A DNA stretch of 64,000 nucleotides from UBA11891 sp965658355. Lineage in GTDB: Bacteria; Bacteroidota; Bacteroidia; Flavobacteriales; Flavobacteriaceae. The notes under the pieces were generated by a model, which worked only from the letters and a program-made list of their open reading frames with translations, was not told the origin of the DNA and did not search any database. The stretch lies in NCBI GenBank assembly GCA_965658355.1, contig CBFHRX010000001.1, positions 62,001 through 126,000 on the forward strand, read 5' to 3'. Both the position numbers and the translations under genes were made by a program. Shown piece by piece: positions 52,251 through 61,905 of the stretch. Position 1 is the stretch's first letter, and the number at the start of each line of letters is the position of its first letter.

Positions 52251-53552
52251 TTATTGCTCTTGAGTCAATCGGTAAATTAAAATGGCCGTTCTTTGAATAA
52301 GGGCTTTTACAGTCCGAAGATCCACTGTTTCCTGTGGGGTATGTGCCCCAGTTCCCATTGTCCCAAGGCCATCGATTCCATCGGTATACTGGGCCACAAA
52401 TGAAATATCAGCAGCTCCTCTTTTTCCGGGGTCATAAGCAGTTACAGGGCCTTGTTTCATCGCCTGACTCACCACACTTAATTGTTCCAATATTTCTTTA
52501 TTTCCATCGCTAGGACCCATAGCAGGATAGCTATCCGTAAACGTAACAGTAGCATCTGTCTGGGGTAGGTTTTCCGCTACTATCTTACGCATCTTAGCGC
52601 GCGCTCGTTCCTTTTGCTCCTCCGAAATAAATCGCAGTCCACCGTGAACTACAGCGCTTTGGGCCACCACATTTGTTTTTCCAAAAACACTTCCCTCACT
52701 TTTTTGTTTGTCATAGTCTACAAAAGTACCCCCTAACAGATTTCCAGGATTAAATGTTAAGAGTTCTTCCCCTCTAACATCTTCATAAAAGCCATTTAAA
52801 ATACGGGCCATTTCAAAAATAGCACCAGCACCTACCTTTTCTCTGAAAATTCCCGAGGAATGGGCACGAACTCCTTGTGTTTCAACTCGCCATCCAGAAG
52901 CTCCTCTTCGGGCAATAGTTGCATTGTTATAGCCAGTTGAAGTTTCAAAGCCCAATGCGATATCAGCTTTTTTACCAGCCTCTATAAGGGATTTGCGAGA
53001 AATACTCAAGGGTTTTCCAGTACTCTCTTCGTCCCCAGTGAAAGCCACTGTTATACTTTTATTATCCAATAGGTTTAAGTCATAAAGACTTTTAAGTGCA
53101 TACAGCACAATAACATCTCCTCCTTTCATATCGTTTGCGCCAGGCCCAAAAGCAATACTGTCTTGACGGACAAAGGTTTGAAAAGGACTGTTTTTTTCAA
53201 AAACGGTATCCAAATGACCAATTAGCAACAAGCGCTTGCCTTCTTCACCATCAATAGAAGCAAAAAGATGCCCGGCGCGATTCATTTCTTCAGGCATTTC
53301 GATCCATTCTGTGGTAAAATCGATAGCCTCAAAGGCATCAGCAAATACTTGTCCCACTTGGCGAACCCCTTCAAGATTTAAGGTTCCACTATTGATATTG
53401 ACTACTTTTTCGAGAAAATCAATGGCTTCCTCTTCATAGCCTTCGACATGCTTGAGGATTTTCTTCTCTGTTCTTGTTAAACGGTTTTGCCCCATCAATG
53501 GGGATCCCAAACACATAGTAAGGGCTAATAATAGCGTTAATGGACGTTTCAT
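52251..53552 (-). CDS. Exported M20 family metallopeptidase
   Basis: 433 residues. A signal peptide at about residues 1-21. Zinc ligands and catalytic residues of the M20 family: H and D in LIGHLDTVFE, D in GPGANDMKGG, E-E in TGDEESTGK, and H in the C-terminal TGAHTPQETVDL. The dimerisation domain lies between about 215 and 320. Closest in look to the glutamate carboxypeptidase (CPG2) branch. Periplasmic by signal, releasing C-terminal residues or acting on small dipeptides. Its ATG overlaps the upstream gene stop by one base. Confidence 0.93.
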   Translation of the reverse strand: MKRPLTLLLALTMCLGSPLMGQNRLTRTEKKILKHVEGYEEEAIDFLEKVVNINSGTLNLEGVRQVGQVFADAFEAIDFTTEWIEMPEEMNRAGHLFASIDGEEGKRLLLIGHLDTVFEKNSPFQTFVRQDSIAFGPGANDMKGGDVIVLYALKSLYDLNLLDNKSITVAFTGDEESTGKPLSISRKSLIEAGKKADIALGFETSTGYNNATIARRGASGWRVETQGVRAHSSGIFREKVGAGAIFEMARILNGFYEDVRGEELLTFNPGNLLGGTFVDYDKQKSEGSVFGKTNVVAQSAVVHGGLRFISEEQKERARAKMRKIVAENLPQTDATVTFTDSYPAMGPSDGNKEILEQLSVVSQAMKQGPVTAYDPGKRGAADISFVAQYTDGIDGLGTMGTGAHTPQETVDLRTVKALIQRTAILIYRLTQEQ

Positions 53553-54640
53553 TAGATGTCTTTTGTAAGAGTTTGTACTATTTTATTATCAGATAAAAAT
53601 TCTTTTAGGATAACTTTTGTGGCTGTATAAATGGGTATGGCTACGATCATTCCGATAGCACCAAATAAAGATCCACTGGCCAGTATGACAAAAAATATTT
53701 CCAATGGATGTGATTTAACGGAACGGGAGAAGATAAAAGGCTGGCTAAAGAAATTATCTACTAATTGACCAATCGTAAATCCTATAGTGACCCCCAATAC
53801 ATTGGGGATGATCTCGGCGCTAAAATTTAAATCCAAGTTATTGGTCAACGTAAGAATGATCATTAAAACACCCCCAAAAATAGGTCCCAGATAGGGAATA
53901 AGATTTAAGAGTGCACATAAAAAAGCGATAATAAAAGCATTTTTAATCCCAAAGATGACAAGGACAATTGTATAAATGATGAGCAAGATGGTGATTTGCA
54001 TTAACAAGCCAATAAAATAGCGAGAGAGTAAATCTTTGATGTGCTCAAAAGATTTTTGGATGCGGGTATGGTAGTCCTCTTTTATAAAAACTAAAATGAT
54101 GCGTTCCAGAAGTTCACTGTCTTTAAGCAGGAAAAAGGAAATAAAAACAACCGAAAAAAGGCCTACTGAAAAAGAGCCTAATGTATTGACAAGGCCATTC
54201 AGAAAATCAGGGACAAACCCTAAATTGACGGATTGGGTAAGATTGCCATTGTCTAAAAACTGAGACCAGAAGGTGTTGTTTGAATTGAAATAAGCAGCTA
54301 TTTCTTGTGTTAAAGAAGCTAGTTTTAGTTGCAAGTCATCCACTTCTAATAGCGATAAATTATTGCTTTGCTCCAATAAAAGCGGAAAAAACAAAGATAG
54401 AATCCCTATTAATACACCTACAAAAAGTAAGATCGTAAAACTGGCAGCAAGAAGGCTGTTGAATTTCAATCGTTTTTTTAGAAAAACAGTGATAGGACGT
54501 CCAATTAAGCTAATGACGGCAGCAATTGAAAAGTAAATAAGCAGGCTATTGAGATAATATAGAAGTCCTACTAGGCAGCCGACTAAAAAAAGTTTCAGCA
54601 ACGCTTGTAGGATGCCATTGGCTATAATTTTTGGTTCCAT
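53552..54640 (-). CDS. AI-2E family transporter (PerM-like)
   Basis: 362 residues with around eight hydrophobic spans, and the long soluble stretch between spans 3 and 4 (about 85-150) that is typical of the AI-2E/PerM family. Sequence markers include NLIPYLGPIFGG near residue 245 and the closing TATKVILKEFL. Members export small molecules or sodium in some species; the substrate here is unknown. Second of two genes transcribed with the M20 peptidase; the stop overlaps that gene by one base. Confidence 0.88.
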   Translation of the reverse strand: MEPKIIANGILQALLKLFLVGCLVGLLYYLNSLLIYFSIAAVISLIGRPITVFLKKRLKFNSLLAASFTILLFVGVLIGILSLFFPLLLEQSNNLSLLEVDDLQLKLASLTQEIAAYFNSNNTFWSQFLDNGNLTQSVNLGFVPDFLNGLVNTLGSFSVGLFSVVFISFFLLKDSELLERIILVFIKEDYHTRIQKSFEHIKDLLSRYFIGLLMQITILLIIYTIVLVIFGIKNAFIIAFLCALLNLIPYLGPIFGGVLMIILTLTNNLDLNFSAEIIPNVLGVTIGFTIGQLVDNFFSQPFIFSRSVKSHPLEIFFVILASGSLFGAIGMIVAIPIYTATKVILKEFLSDNKIVQTLTKDI

Positions 54641-54663
54641 GAGTTAAAGATAGCGAGTTTCAG

Positions 54664-55380
54664 TTAATCTATATCGATGCCTGCATCAAAGCGAAGCGCG
54701 ATCGTATGGCAGGCAACAATTCCAGCTGTTTCTGTTCTAAAACGCTGTTTTCCCAAGCTGATAGGTGTTCCGTTAGTTGTCGCTGCAAGCGCAATTTCTT
54801 CATGTGTAAAATCGCCTTCTGGACCTATTAAAAGGGTCATTTTTGAATTCTCTATCGGAACAGTATGCAAAGGAGTTTTATTTCCTTCTCTACAATGGGC
54901 AATCTTAGAGTTTGGATTTTTTTGTATAAAATCTCTGTAGGACACCAATTGATTGAGTTTTGGCTTAAAGACTTGTTGTGATTGCTTGATGGCACTTAAA
55001 ATTATTTTTTCATAGCGGTCCCATTTGATGTTTCGCCTCTCCGAGTTTTGGCACAGTATGGGGGTTATTTCACTGACTCCAATTTCAGTGGCTTTTTCTA
55101 AAAACCATTCGAACCGATCGTTACTCTTTGTAGGGGCTATGGCGATATGTAGCGAATAGGGAAGGGGAGTTCGCTGTTCAAATTCCAATATATGTACTAA
55201 GCATCCCTTGGTGTCTACGCTTAAAAGTTTGCCTTTGGCGGTCCCTCCTTCACCATTAATGAGTTGAATAAGATCGCCTTCTTTTTTTCGCAGGACCCTG
55301 GCGATGTGCTGACTCTCTATAGCTGAGAGTGTTATTTGCTGCGAATGGTTTCGCATTTCAGGATGATAGAAGTAATCCAT
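54664..55380 (-). CDS. rsmE: 16S rRNA (uracil1498-N3)-methyltransferase
   Basis: 238 residues from the ATG at 55378-55380; a TTG four codons earlier overlaps tsaD and is less likely. SPOUT-fold methyltransferase with a PUA-like N-terminal domain (HIARVLRKKEGD...IQLINGEGG) and the knotted C-terminal SAM site: LIGPEGDFTHEE and LGKQRFRTETAGI. Methylates U1498 of 16S rRNA. It follows tsaD by 1 bp and precedes the AI-2E gene by 23 bp; the four genes probably form one operon. Confidence 0.95.
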   Translation of the reverse strand: MDYFYHPEMRNHSQQITLSAIESQHIARVLRKKEGDLIQLINGEGGTAKGKLLSVDTKGCLVHILEFEQRTPLPYSLHIAIAPTKSNDRFEWFLEKATEIGVSEITPILCQNSERRNIKWDRYEKIILSAIKQSQQVFKPKLNQLVSYRDFIQKNPNSKIAHCREGNKTPLHTVPIENSKMTLLIGPEGDFTHEEIALAATTNGTPISLGKQRFRTETAGIVACHTIALRFDAGIDID

Positions 55381-55381
55381 T

Positions 55382-56401
55382 TTAAAAGCCAAGTCGAGGG
55401 TTCGCTATATGAGAAAAATCACTGTACTCTTTATTTTGGGCTTTAAGATAGCCAACAATACCGATCATGGCCGCATTGTCAGTGGTAAATTCAAAAGGGG
55501 GGAGGTGCACTTTCCAATTATCTGTTTTGCTCTTGGCGATCAATCGCTTGCGAATTTCAGAATTTGCAGAAACACCTCCTCCTATAACGACTCTATTAAT
55601 ACCAAGTGTGCGAACAGCTTTTTCAAGTTTTTGAAAAATGGTGCTCACCAGCACCTCTTGGAGTGAGGCACACAGATCTTCTTTATGCTTTTCAACATAG
55701 GCTGCATCTTTTTGTGTATGGGTATTAATATGGTTTAAAAAGGCGGTCTTTATGCCGCTGTAGCTTACCTCTAAATGGGGCATTTTTGGGATGGGAAATG
55801 AAAACGCTTTGGGGTTTCCTTTCTGAGCCAGTCGGTCTAATAAGGGGCCTGCTGGATAGGGAAGTCCCATTATTTTGCCACATTTATCAAAGGCTTCCCC
55901 AATTGCGTCGTCCTGGGTTTGCCCTATAACCTCCATGTCAAAGGCATCGCGACACCATACAATTTGAGTATGTCCGCCCGATACAGTCAATCCAATAAAT
56001 GGATAGACTGGCAATTCTTGCTCTGGATGTTGTATAAAGGAAGCTAATAAATGGGCTTGCATATGGTTGACGGCTATAAAGGGGATGTTTAAGCCAAACG
56101 CCATAGAGCGAGCAAAACTACTTCCTACAAGAAGTGATCCTAATAATCCAGGACCTTGAGTATAGGCAATTTGGTGGAGCTGGTCTTTTGTAATTCCTGC
56201 CTGTTGTAGCGCTTGTTCTACCACCGGTACTATATTGGATTGGTGGGCTCTTGAAGCCAATTCTGGGACAACGCCTCCATATCTTTTGTGAATTTCTTGA
56301 TTAGCAATACAATTTGACAGAACTTTGTCATTACAAAGCACTGCTGCTGCTGTATCATCACATGAAGATTCAATACCAAGGGTGTAAATGGGTGCTACCA
56401 T
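55382..56401 (-). CDS. tsaD: tRNA N6-threonylcarbamoyladenosine transferase TsaD
   Basis: 339 residues from the ATG at 56399-56401 (MVAPIYTLGIESSCDD). Kae1/TsaD family: IESSCDDTAAAV, metal-binding H-MQA-H in VNHMQAHLLA, GQTQDDAIGEAFDK, and GGGVSANSEIRKR. It transfers threonylcarbamoyl to A37 of tRNAs reading ANN codons, an essential modification. A longer frame starting at 56443 would enter tamB and is unlikely. Head-to-head with tamB; the two starts overlap by 14 bp if tamB begins at 56388. Confidence 0.95.
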   Translation of the reverse strand: MVAPIYTLGIESSCDDTAAAVLCNDKVLSNCIANQEIHKRYGGVVPELASRAHQSNIVPVVEQALQQAGITKDQLHQIAYTQGPGLLGSLLVGSSFARSMAFGLNIPFIAVNHMQAHLLASFIQHPEQELPVYPFIGLTVSGGHTQIVWCRDAFDMEVIGQTQDDAIGEAFDKCGKIMGLPYPAGPLLDRLAQKGNPKAFSFPIPKMPHLEVSYSGIKTAFLNHINTHTQKDAAYVEKHKEDLCASLQEVLVSTIFQKLEKAVRTLGINRVVIGGGVSANSEIRKRLIAKSKTDNWKVHLPPFEFTTDNAAMIGIVGYLKAQNKEYSDFSHIANPRLGF

Positions 56402-59400
56402 CTGTAGAGGATTTTGCTTGACAAAAATAAAAGATAATATCAAAAGGATTTACAAAATACTATTGGGGTTTGGAGTTACTGTTGTAACAGGGATCTTTAT
56501 TTTCTTTTTGATCATTTCACTTCCTTCAGTACAAACGAGTCTCGGGAAGCGTTTTACAGAATCGCTGCAAAATAAAACGGATGCCGTACTTGAGGTAGCC
56601 AAAATCCAAATAGATTTATTTGGCAATATCAATTTTAAAGGTGTCATTGGGTATGATCATCATAAAGACACACTTTTCTATATTGATCGATTCCAGGCAA
56701 AATTTATCGAGGCAGACAAAGCCTTCCAAGGGAATGTAATTTTTAAAACCGCCAAGTTAAATGGGGTAGATCTGAAATTGAAACAATATCCTGGAGATTC
56801 TTTGACAAACTTAGAATACTTTATTAAGGCTTTGAATTTAAATGATAGCGATTCAAAAGCAGATTTTCTTTTGCAAGAATTAGAAGTTACAAAGGGGGAT
56901 ATCCAGTTTGAGTTACCGCACATTAAGCGTTTTGACAAGCTTCAAAAGCTGTCTTTTAAAATAAATCAAGTTCGAATCGGGAGAGAAGGAGTTTCAGGAA
57001 GTATTGAGGGGCTTCGTTTTACAAGACCTGATGGGGTTTCAATTCAAAATTTTTCAGCGGATGTCAAGAAAACATCACGGGAATTAATCGTAGACGCGTT
57101 GCGTTTAAAAACCCCTGAAACAAATCTAGAAGGGGCTATTGGAGTCCTGTTAAAAGGAGACTCACAAGAAATAGATACCCTCTCTATTTCTCTTTTTATT
57201 GAGGAATTGAATCCAAAGGAATGGGGAGTAGGTCGTTATTATTCAAAAAGGATAAAAGGAAATATTAGGGCTGTTGGTACTCCTAAATCGATATGGCTGG
57301 ATGAATTCAACATTCAATCTGAAGATGGAATCCTGGAAAGTACTGCTTTGGTAACTCTTGATAGCCTTCAAAAGATCAAGAGTGTAAAAGCCACTATCAA
57401 TGATTTATTTATAGAAAAATCAATAGGAGAAAATTCCTTTATTTCCTCCTCACTGCAAGAAAAGAAAATTGATTTGCCTCCTTTTTCACAGCTTCACTTT
57501 AGCGGTACTACATTTTATGACGCGCGTACCCTACAAGTAAAAGGAGAAATTGATAGTGAAGAGCAAAGTATACAGCTTGATTTTTTTCAAGGCCTTACGG
57601 ATACCAAAACAGATTCTATAAGGGCAGCATTACATTTCAAGAGATTTGATATCGCCTCCTATTATCCTGCTATTGGCATTCAGGATGTAACGGGATCTCT
57701 TGAAATAGATCTGCAGAAAGACAATCAGCAGTGGTCAGTAAGAGAGTGGAATTTAAATATGGCCAGTTTTTTATATCAAAAAGCAAAGATTATTTCCTTG
57801 TTGTCAAGAGGAACTATTAATGAAGGAACGGTAAATGGATATGTGACTGTTGAAGACCCCAAAATAGCCTTCCAATCTGGCTTTTTGCTTCACACTTCTA
57901 ATAACAAAGCCGAAAACACCTTGCAACTTGCTTTGGACAATTTGGATTTAAGTTTGTTTAGCCCCTTACTAAATGAGGGCGAAACTACTTTGAAAGGGAG
58001 AAGTTTTTGGCGGTTTAAAGGGACTGATTTGGATCAAATAAGCGGGGATTTTGGTGTTGAAGACTTGACTCTTGAAAATCAAGATAAGGTTGCTATTGAT
58101 GTAGGTGATTTTGTGGTGTCTTTAGTGTCTGAAAAGGAATTTCGTTCGGTACAAATAAAAAACTCAGCCTTTATCAAGGGAGGTTTAGAAGGAGACTTTG
58201 AGTTGACGAAACTTACTAGATTGTTCCAAAACACAATTCGGAGCGCTTATCCATTTAGTCGGTATTCAAATTTTGACAAAGACCAGTTTGCTGCTGTGAA
58301 TTTGAATGTGACGCAAGAATTTCTTGCTACTGCTTTTCCGAAACTGGGAATACAAAGTGATTTTGTGGTGAGTGGTTTGTTGCATTCCAATGAAAACAAG
58401 GGGGGATTACAAATAGAGGCTCCCGTACTAAACTTTAACAACACACTATTAAAAGGACTTAGCCTTACAATAGATCCTAAAGACTCCAGTGTAAAGAGTC
58501 AAATTAAAGCTTCTTCTTGGCAGATCGACAACTATAAGTTTTCGGATCTAACTTTAGTAAGCAGCCCTAAAGAAAAGGGATTAGAGATTGTGTTTCATGC
58601 TCTAGGAGGCTCCAATCAGCAAGATGAATTTGATGTGAGTCTTGCGTATTTGAATGCTCCTAATGGGGTTTTAACATTTAAATTACTGCCTTCAGAAATC
58701 AAGTATAAAAACACCCCTTGGCTAGTATCATCAACAGCAGTAGGAACCTACAACCCGCTAACAGCCTCCTGGGGTTTGCAAGATTTCGAGCTAACTTCTA
58801 GGGATCAACTCATTCAAGCTAGTGCCACGTTTGAAGGGGCTTCTAAGTATCAATTTAAGGCCAAGCTGGAAAATGTTTCTGTAGCCACTTTATTGCCTGA
58901 TTCTAAACGGATAAGTGGGGCTGGTAAACTGTTTCTTGATTTAAGTAGCACTCGTTCATTGGATCAAAATGATTTTAATCTTGATGTAAAAATTCAAGAT
59001 TTTGTCTTTAATGATACGGCAATGGGAAAAATGCAATTCTCCGCTTATGGAAACAATCAAATTGGCTCTTATTCAAGTCTGTTTGCTATTTCTAATAGCA
59101 CAGAGACTTTACTAAAAGGAGAAGGCAGTGTTGTGAATACAACGAAAGTTTCAAATCTCAACTTCGACTTGAACTTTGAAAGTTTTCCGCTTTCCATCTT
59201 AGATCCACTCTCTAGTGGAACAATGGAAGACATGAAAGGGTTTGCTTCCGGAGCCGTTAATCTTTGGGGTCCAGTATCAGAACTTCGACACGATGGTAAA
59301 TTAAAAGTTACAGAGGGAAGTCTTCGCATTCCATATCTAAATGTTGAATACGTATTTGATCCGGCTACTCAAATTGACTTGACCAATCAATCTTTTACCT

Positions 59401-60821
59401 TTTCGAATGCACGCTTTAGAAATGCTAGGTTTGAAAATGAAGCCACTTTGATGGGATCCCTGAGTCATACAAATTTCAAAAACTGGGAGGTCGATTTTGA
59501 TGTCGATACAAATCGAATGTTGGTCTTTGATATACTCGAATCCCCGGAGAGAGTTTTTTACGGTCAGGGATTTTTTAAAGGAAGTGGCCAATTAATGGGG
59601 CCGACTAAATCAATGCAGATTGTTCTTGATGGAGAAACTGCTGAGGGGACCAATATAAAGATTCCATGGTCTGAAGAATATGGATTGGTAGACACTTCTT
59701 TTATTGATTTTATTTCTAAAAGTCAAAATGGAATAGCGGCACAAGAATCCCCTCAGGATAGGATTGTCAGCAAAGTTTTGGATATGAATTTTGAGATAGA
59801 TGTCACTGAAGAGGCTCAAATAGAAATTGTAATAGACCCTGAAACAAATAGTTCCTTATCTGGAAGGGGCGTTGGCACTCTACTAATGGAAATCAATACA
59901 GACGATAAATTCAATATGTGGGGGGATTTTCTAACTACTGAAGGAGTTTATAATTTCAAAAACTTTGGTGTAATCGAGAAAAAATTCATCCTTCAATCGG
60001 GTGGGACTGTAAATTGGGAGGGTGACCCTTTGGGTGCACAAATGAATATGGAAGCAGTTTATGAAGTTCCTGGTGGTGCTAATCCAGCGGTATTATTAGA
60101 CAATCCTAATTTTAATCGTAAAATTCCTACAGAAGTTGCCATACAATTACAAGGGAATCTTCTAAAACCAGATAATCCTATATTCTCCATCGATTTTCCA
60201 AATACGAACAATATCGTGGTCTCTGAAATTAATTATCGTTTAGCGGATCCACAGCGAAGTCAACTGCAAGCTTTATCACTATTGTCCCAGGGAGTTTTTA
60301 TCAGCGATGTCAGTGTATCTGTTCAAGGAATTACAAATAATCTTTATGAAAAAGCATCCGATATGTTTTCTAGTTTGCTGGGACAGAATGATGAAAAATT
60401 AAAAGTGGGGGTAAATTATTTACAAGGAGAACGCAACAATGAGTTGGATATCGAAACTGAAGACAGATTAGGGTTGACCCTTTCAACGCAACTTAGTGAT
60501 CGGATATTGTTAAATGGAAAAATTGGGGTTCCCGTCGGGGGAGTCGCTCAGACACAAGTTGTCGGAGATGTTCAAATAGACTTTATTCTAAATGAGGAAG
60601 GCTCTTTACGGGCGAAAGTTTTTAATAAAGAAAATGAATTCAGATATATAGGACAAGATTTTGGCTATACACAAGGGATGGGCTTGTCGTATAAAGTAGA
60701 TTTTAATTCGTTTCAAGACTTAATCCAAAAATTGAAAAGAAAGAAAGAGCAGGATAGTATCTCTGATATCCCTTCGATTGAAGCACAAAAAAGTGTTTTA
60801 CAATTTCGTAGCAAAAATTGA
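56388..60821 (+). CDS. tamB: Translocation and assembly module protein TamB
   Basis: 1477 residues from an ATG inside tsaD; a TTG at 56418 gives a cleaner N-terminus (basic TKIKDNIKR before the membrane span) and no overlap with tsaD. One N-terminal membrane span (about 26-46) is followed by over 1000 residues of repeating beta strands (AsmA/DUF490 style lipid-conduit repeats), and a C-terminal DUF490 (TamB) domain from about 1040: GVYNFKNFGVIEKKF, LLSQGVFISD and KVGVNYLQG are visible. TamB spans the periplasm, moving phospholipids or supporting outer-membrane protein insertion. A BamA/TamA-like partner is not in the window. Confidence 0.9.
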   Translation: MGATICRGFCLTKIKDNIKRIYKILLGFGVTVVTGIFIFFLIISLPSVQTSLGKRFTESLQNKTDAVLEVAKIQIDLFGNINFKGVIGYDHHKDTLFYIDRFQAKFIEADKAFQGNVIFKTAKLNGVDLKLKQYPGDSLTNLEYFIKALNLNDSDSKADFLLQELEVTKGDIQFELPHIKRFDKLQKLSFKINQVRIGREGVSGSIEGLRFTRPDGVSIQNFSADVKKTSRELIVDALRLKTPETNLEGAIGVLLKGDSQEIDTLSISLFIEELNPKEWGVGRYYSKRIKGNIRAVGTPKSIWLDEFNIQSEDGILESTALVTLDSLQKIKSVKATINDLFIEKSIGENSFISSSLQEKKIDLPPFSQLHFSGTTFYDARTLQVKGEIDSEEQSIQLDFFQGLTDTKTDSIRAALHFKRFDIASYYPAIGIQDVTGSLEIDLQKDNQQWSVREWNLNMASFLYQKAKIISLLSRGTINEGTVNGYVTVEDPKIAFQSGFLLHTSNNKAENTLQLALDNLDLSLFSPLLNEGETTLKGRSFWRFKGTDLDQISGDFGVEDLTLENQDKVAIDVGDFVVSLVSEKEFRSVQIKNSAFIKGGLEGDFELTKLTRLFQNTIRSAYPFSRYSNFDKDQFAAVNLNVTQEFLATAFPKLGIQSDFVVSGLLHSNENKGGLQIEAPVLNFNNTLLKGLSLTIDPKDSSVKSQIKASSWQIDNYKFSDLTLVSSPKEKGLEIVFHALGGSNQQDEFDVSLAYLNAPNGVLTFKLLPSEIKYKNTPWLVSSTAVGTYNPLTASWGLQDFELTSRDQLIQASATFEGASKYQFKAKLENVSVATLLPDSKRISGAGKLFLDLSSTRSLDQNDFNLDVKIQDFVFNDTAMGKMQFSAYGNNQIGSYSSLFAISNSTETLLKGEGSVVNTTKVSNLNFDLNFESFPLSILDPLSSGTMEDMKGFASGAVNLWGPVSELRHDGKLKVTEGSLRIPYLNVEYVFDPATQIDLTNQSFTFSNARFRNARFENEATLMGSLSHTNFKNWEVDFDVDTNRMLVFDILESPERVFYGQGFFKGSGQLMGPTKSMQIVLDGETAEGTNIKIPWSEEYGLVDTSFIDFISKSQNGIAAQESPQDRIVSKVLDMNFEIDVTEEAQIEIVIDPETNSSLSGRGVGTLLMEINTDDKFNMWGDFLTTEGVYNFKNFGVIEKKFILQSGGTVNWEGDPLGAQMNMEAVYEVPGGANPAVLLDNPNFNRKIPTEVAIQLQGNLLKPDNPIFSIDFPNTNNIVVSEINYRLADPQRSQLQALSLLSQGVFISDVSVSVQGITNNLYEKASDMFSSLLGQNDEKLKVGVNYLQGERNNELDIETEDRLGLTLSTQLSDRILLNGKIGVPVGGVAQTQVVGDVQIDFILNEEGSLRAKVFNKENEFRYIGQDFGYTQGMGLSYKVDFNSFQDLIQKLKRKKEQDSISDIPSIEAQKSVLQFRSKN
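56422..56429 (-). promoter_or_regulatory. -7 promoter box of tsaD, inside the tamB start region
   Basis: On the minus strand TATTTTTG, exact TAnnTTTG match, about 20 nt before the tsaD ATG. It lies over the first codons of tamB read the other way. Confidence 0.45.
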
Positions 60822-60879
60822 CAATTCATCGTTTTTTGTTGAATTTGTAATTCTAGCTTAAATAAATAAATAGAAGTAC

Positions 60880-60887
60880 TATTTTTG
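60880..60887 (+). promoter_or_regulatory. -7 promoter box of pfkA
   Basis: TATTTTTG, exact TAnnTTTG match, 17 nt before the pfkA ATG, in the only intergenic gap (83 bp) before the gene. Confidence 0.55.
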
Positions 60888-60904
60888 TTCGACCAAATTA
60901 AAAA

Positions 60905-61888
60905 ATGAAAACACTAAAAAAAATAGGGGTTTTAACTTCGGGTGGCGATTCACCAGGAATGAACGCGGCTATTCGAGCTGTTGTTCGAGCCGCTATTTTC
61001 CACAAACTTGAATGTGTTGCTATCTACCAAGGATATCAGGGCTTAATTGACAATGAGGTAAAACCGATGAGTGCCAGATCGGTCAATAATATTGTCAATA
61101 AAGGAGGCACATTTCTAAAGTCAGCACGTTGTTTGGAATTTAGAACCAAAGAAGGAAGAGAAAAAGCGTATCAAACCATAAAAAGCAATCATATTGATGC
61201 TTTGGTAGTGATTGGCGGTGATGGTTCTTTTACGGGGGCCATGATATTTCAGAAAGAATTTAATATCCCTGTGATTGGTATTCCGGGTACTATAGATAAT
61301 GATATTAGTGGTACTCAATTCACATTAGGTTACGATACAGCTCTTAATACAGTAATTGAAGCTATTGATAAAATTAGAGATACTGCAAGCTCTCACAACC
61401 GTTTGTTCTTTGTTGAAGTAATGGGAAGAGACGCCGGACATATTGCTTTGAACGCTGGCGTAGGGGCAGGTGCTGAAGAAATTTTAATCCCCGAGGAAGA
61501 CATGGGATTAGATCGATTGCTGCACTCTTTGAAAAAAAGTGAAAAATCGGGTAAATCCTCCAGTATAGTGGTTGTAGCCGAAGGCGATAAGACAGGCGAT
61601 AATGTCTTTGAAATTGCCTCCTATGTAGAGAAAAACATGCCTTATTACGATGTCCGTGTGTCCGTTTTAGGACATATGCAAAGGGGTGGTTCACCGAGTT
61701 GTTTTGATCGTGTACTAGCGTCAAGGATGGGCGTTTTTGCTGTAGAATCTTTAATAGCAGGTGCTTCCAGCGTTATGGTTGGAATTGAAAATGACAAGAT
61801 GGTTGTGAGTCCTTTGGAAAAAGCGATCAAAGGGACCTCCAAAATAAATAAAGAACTCATCCGTGTATCGGATATATTATCAATTTAA
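60905..61888 (+). CDS. pfkA: ATP-dependent 6-phosphofructokinase
   Basis: 327 residues. Phosphorylates fructose 6-phosphate. Signatures: LTSGGDSPGMNAAIRAVVR (N-terminal ATP site), VIGGDGSFTGA, and the catalytic GIPGTIDNDI followed by the MGRDAGHIA segment and LGHMQRGGSP. The GGDGS form of the motif (glycine at the position that is aspartate in PPi-dependent enzymes) points to use of ATP. First gene of pfkA-gap, 17 bp before gap. Confidence 0.96.
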   Translation: MKTLKKIGVLTSGGDSPGMNAAIRAVVRAAIFHKLECVAIYQGYQGLIDNEVKPMSARSVNNIVNKGGTFLKSARCLEFRTKEGREKAYQTIKSNHIDALVVIGGDGSFTGAMIFQKEFNIPVIGIPGTIDNDISGTQFTLGYDTALNTVIEAIDKIRDTASSHNRLFFVEVMGRDAGHIALNAGVGAGAEEILIPEEDMGLDRLLHSLKKSEKSGKSSSIVVVAEGDKTGDNVFEIASYVEKNMPYYDVRVSVLGHMQRGGSPSCFDRVLASRMGVFAVESLIAGASSVMVGIENDKMVVSPLEKAIKGTSKINKELIRVSDILSI

Positions 61889-61905
61889 AAATAAACAAAC
61901 TAAAA

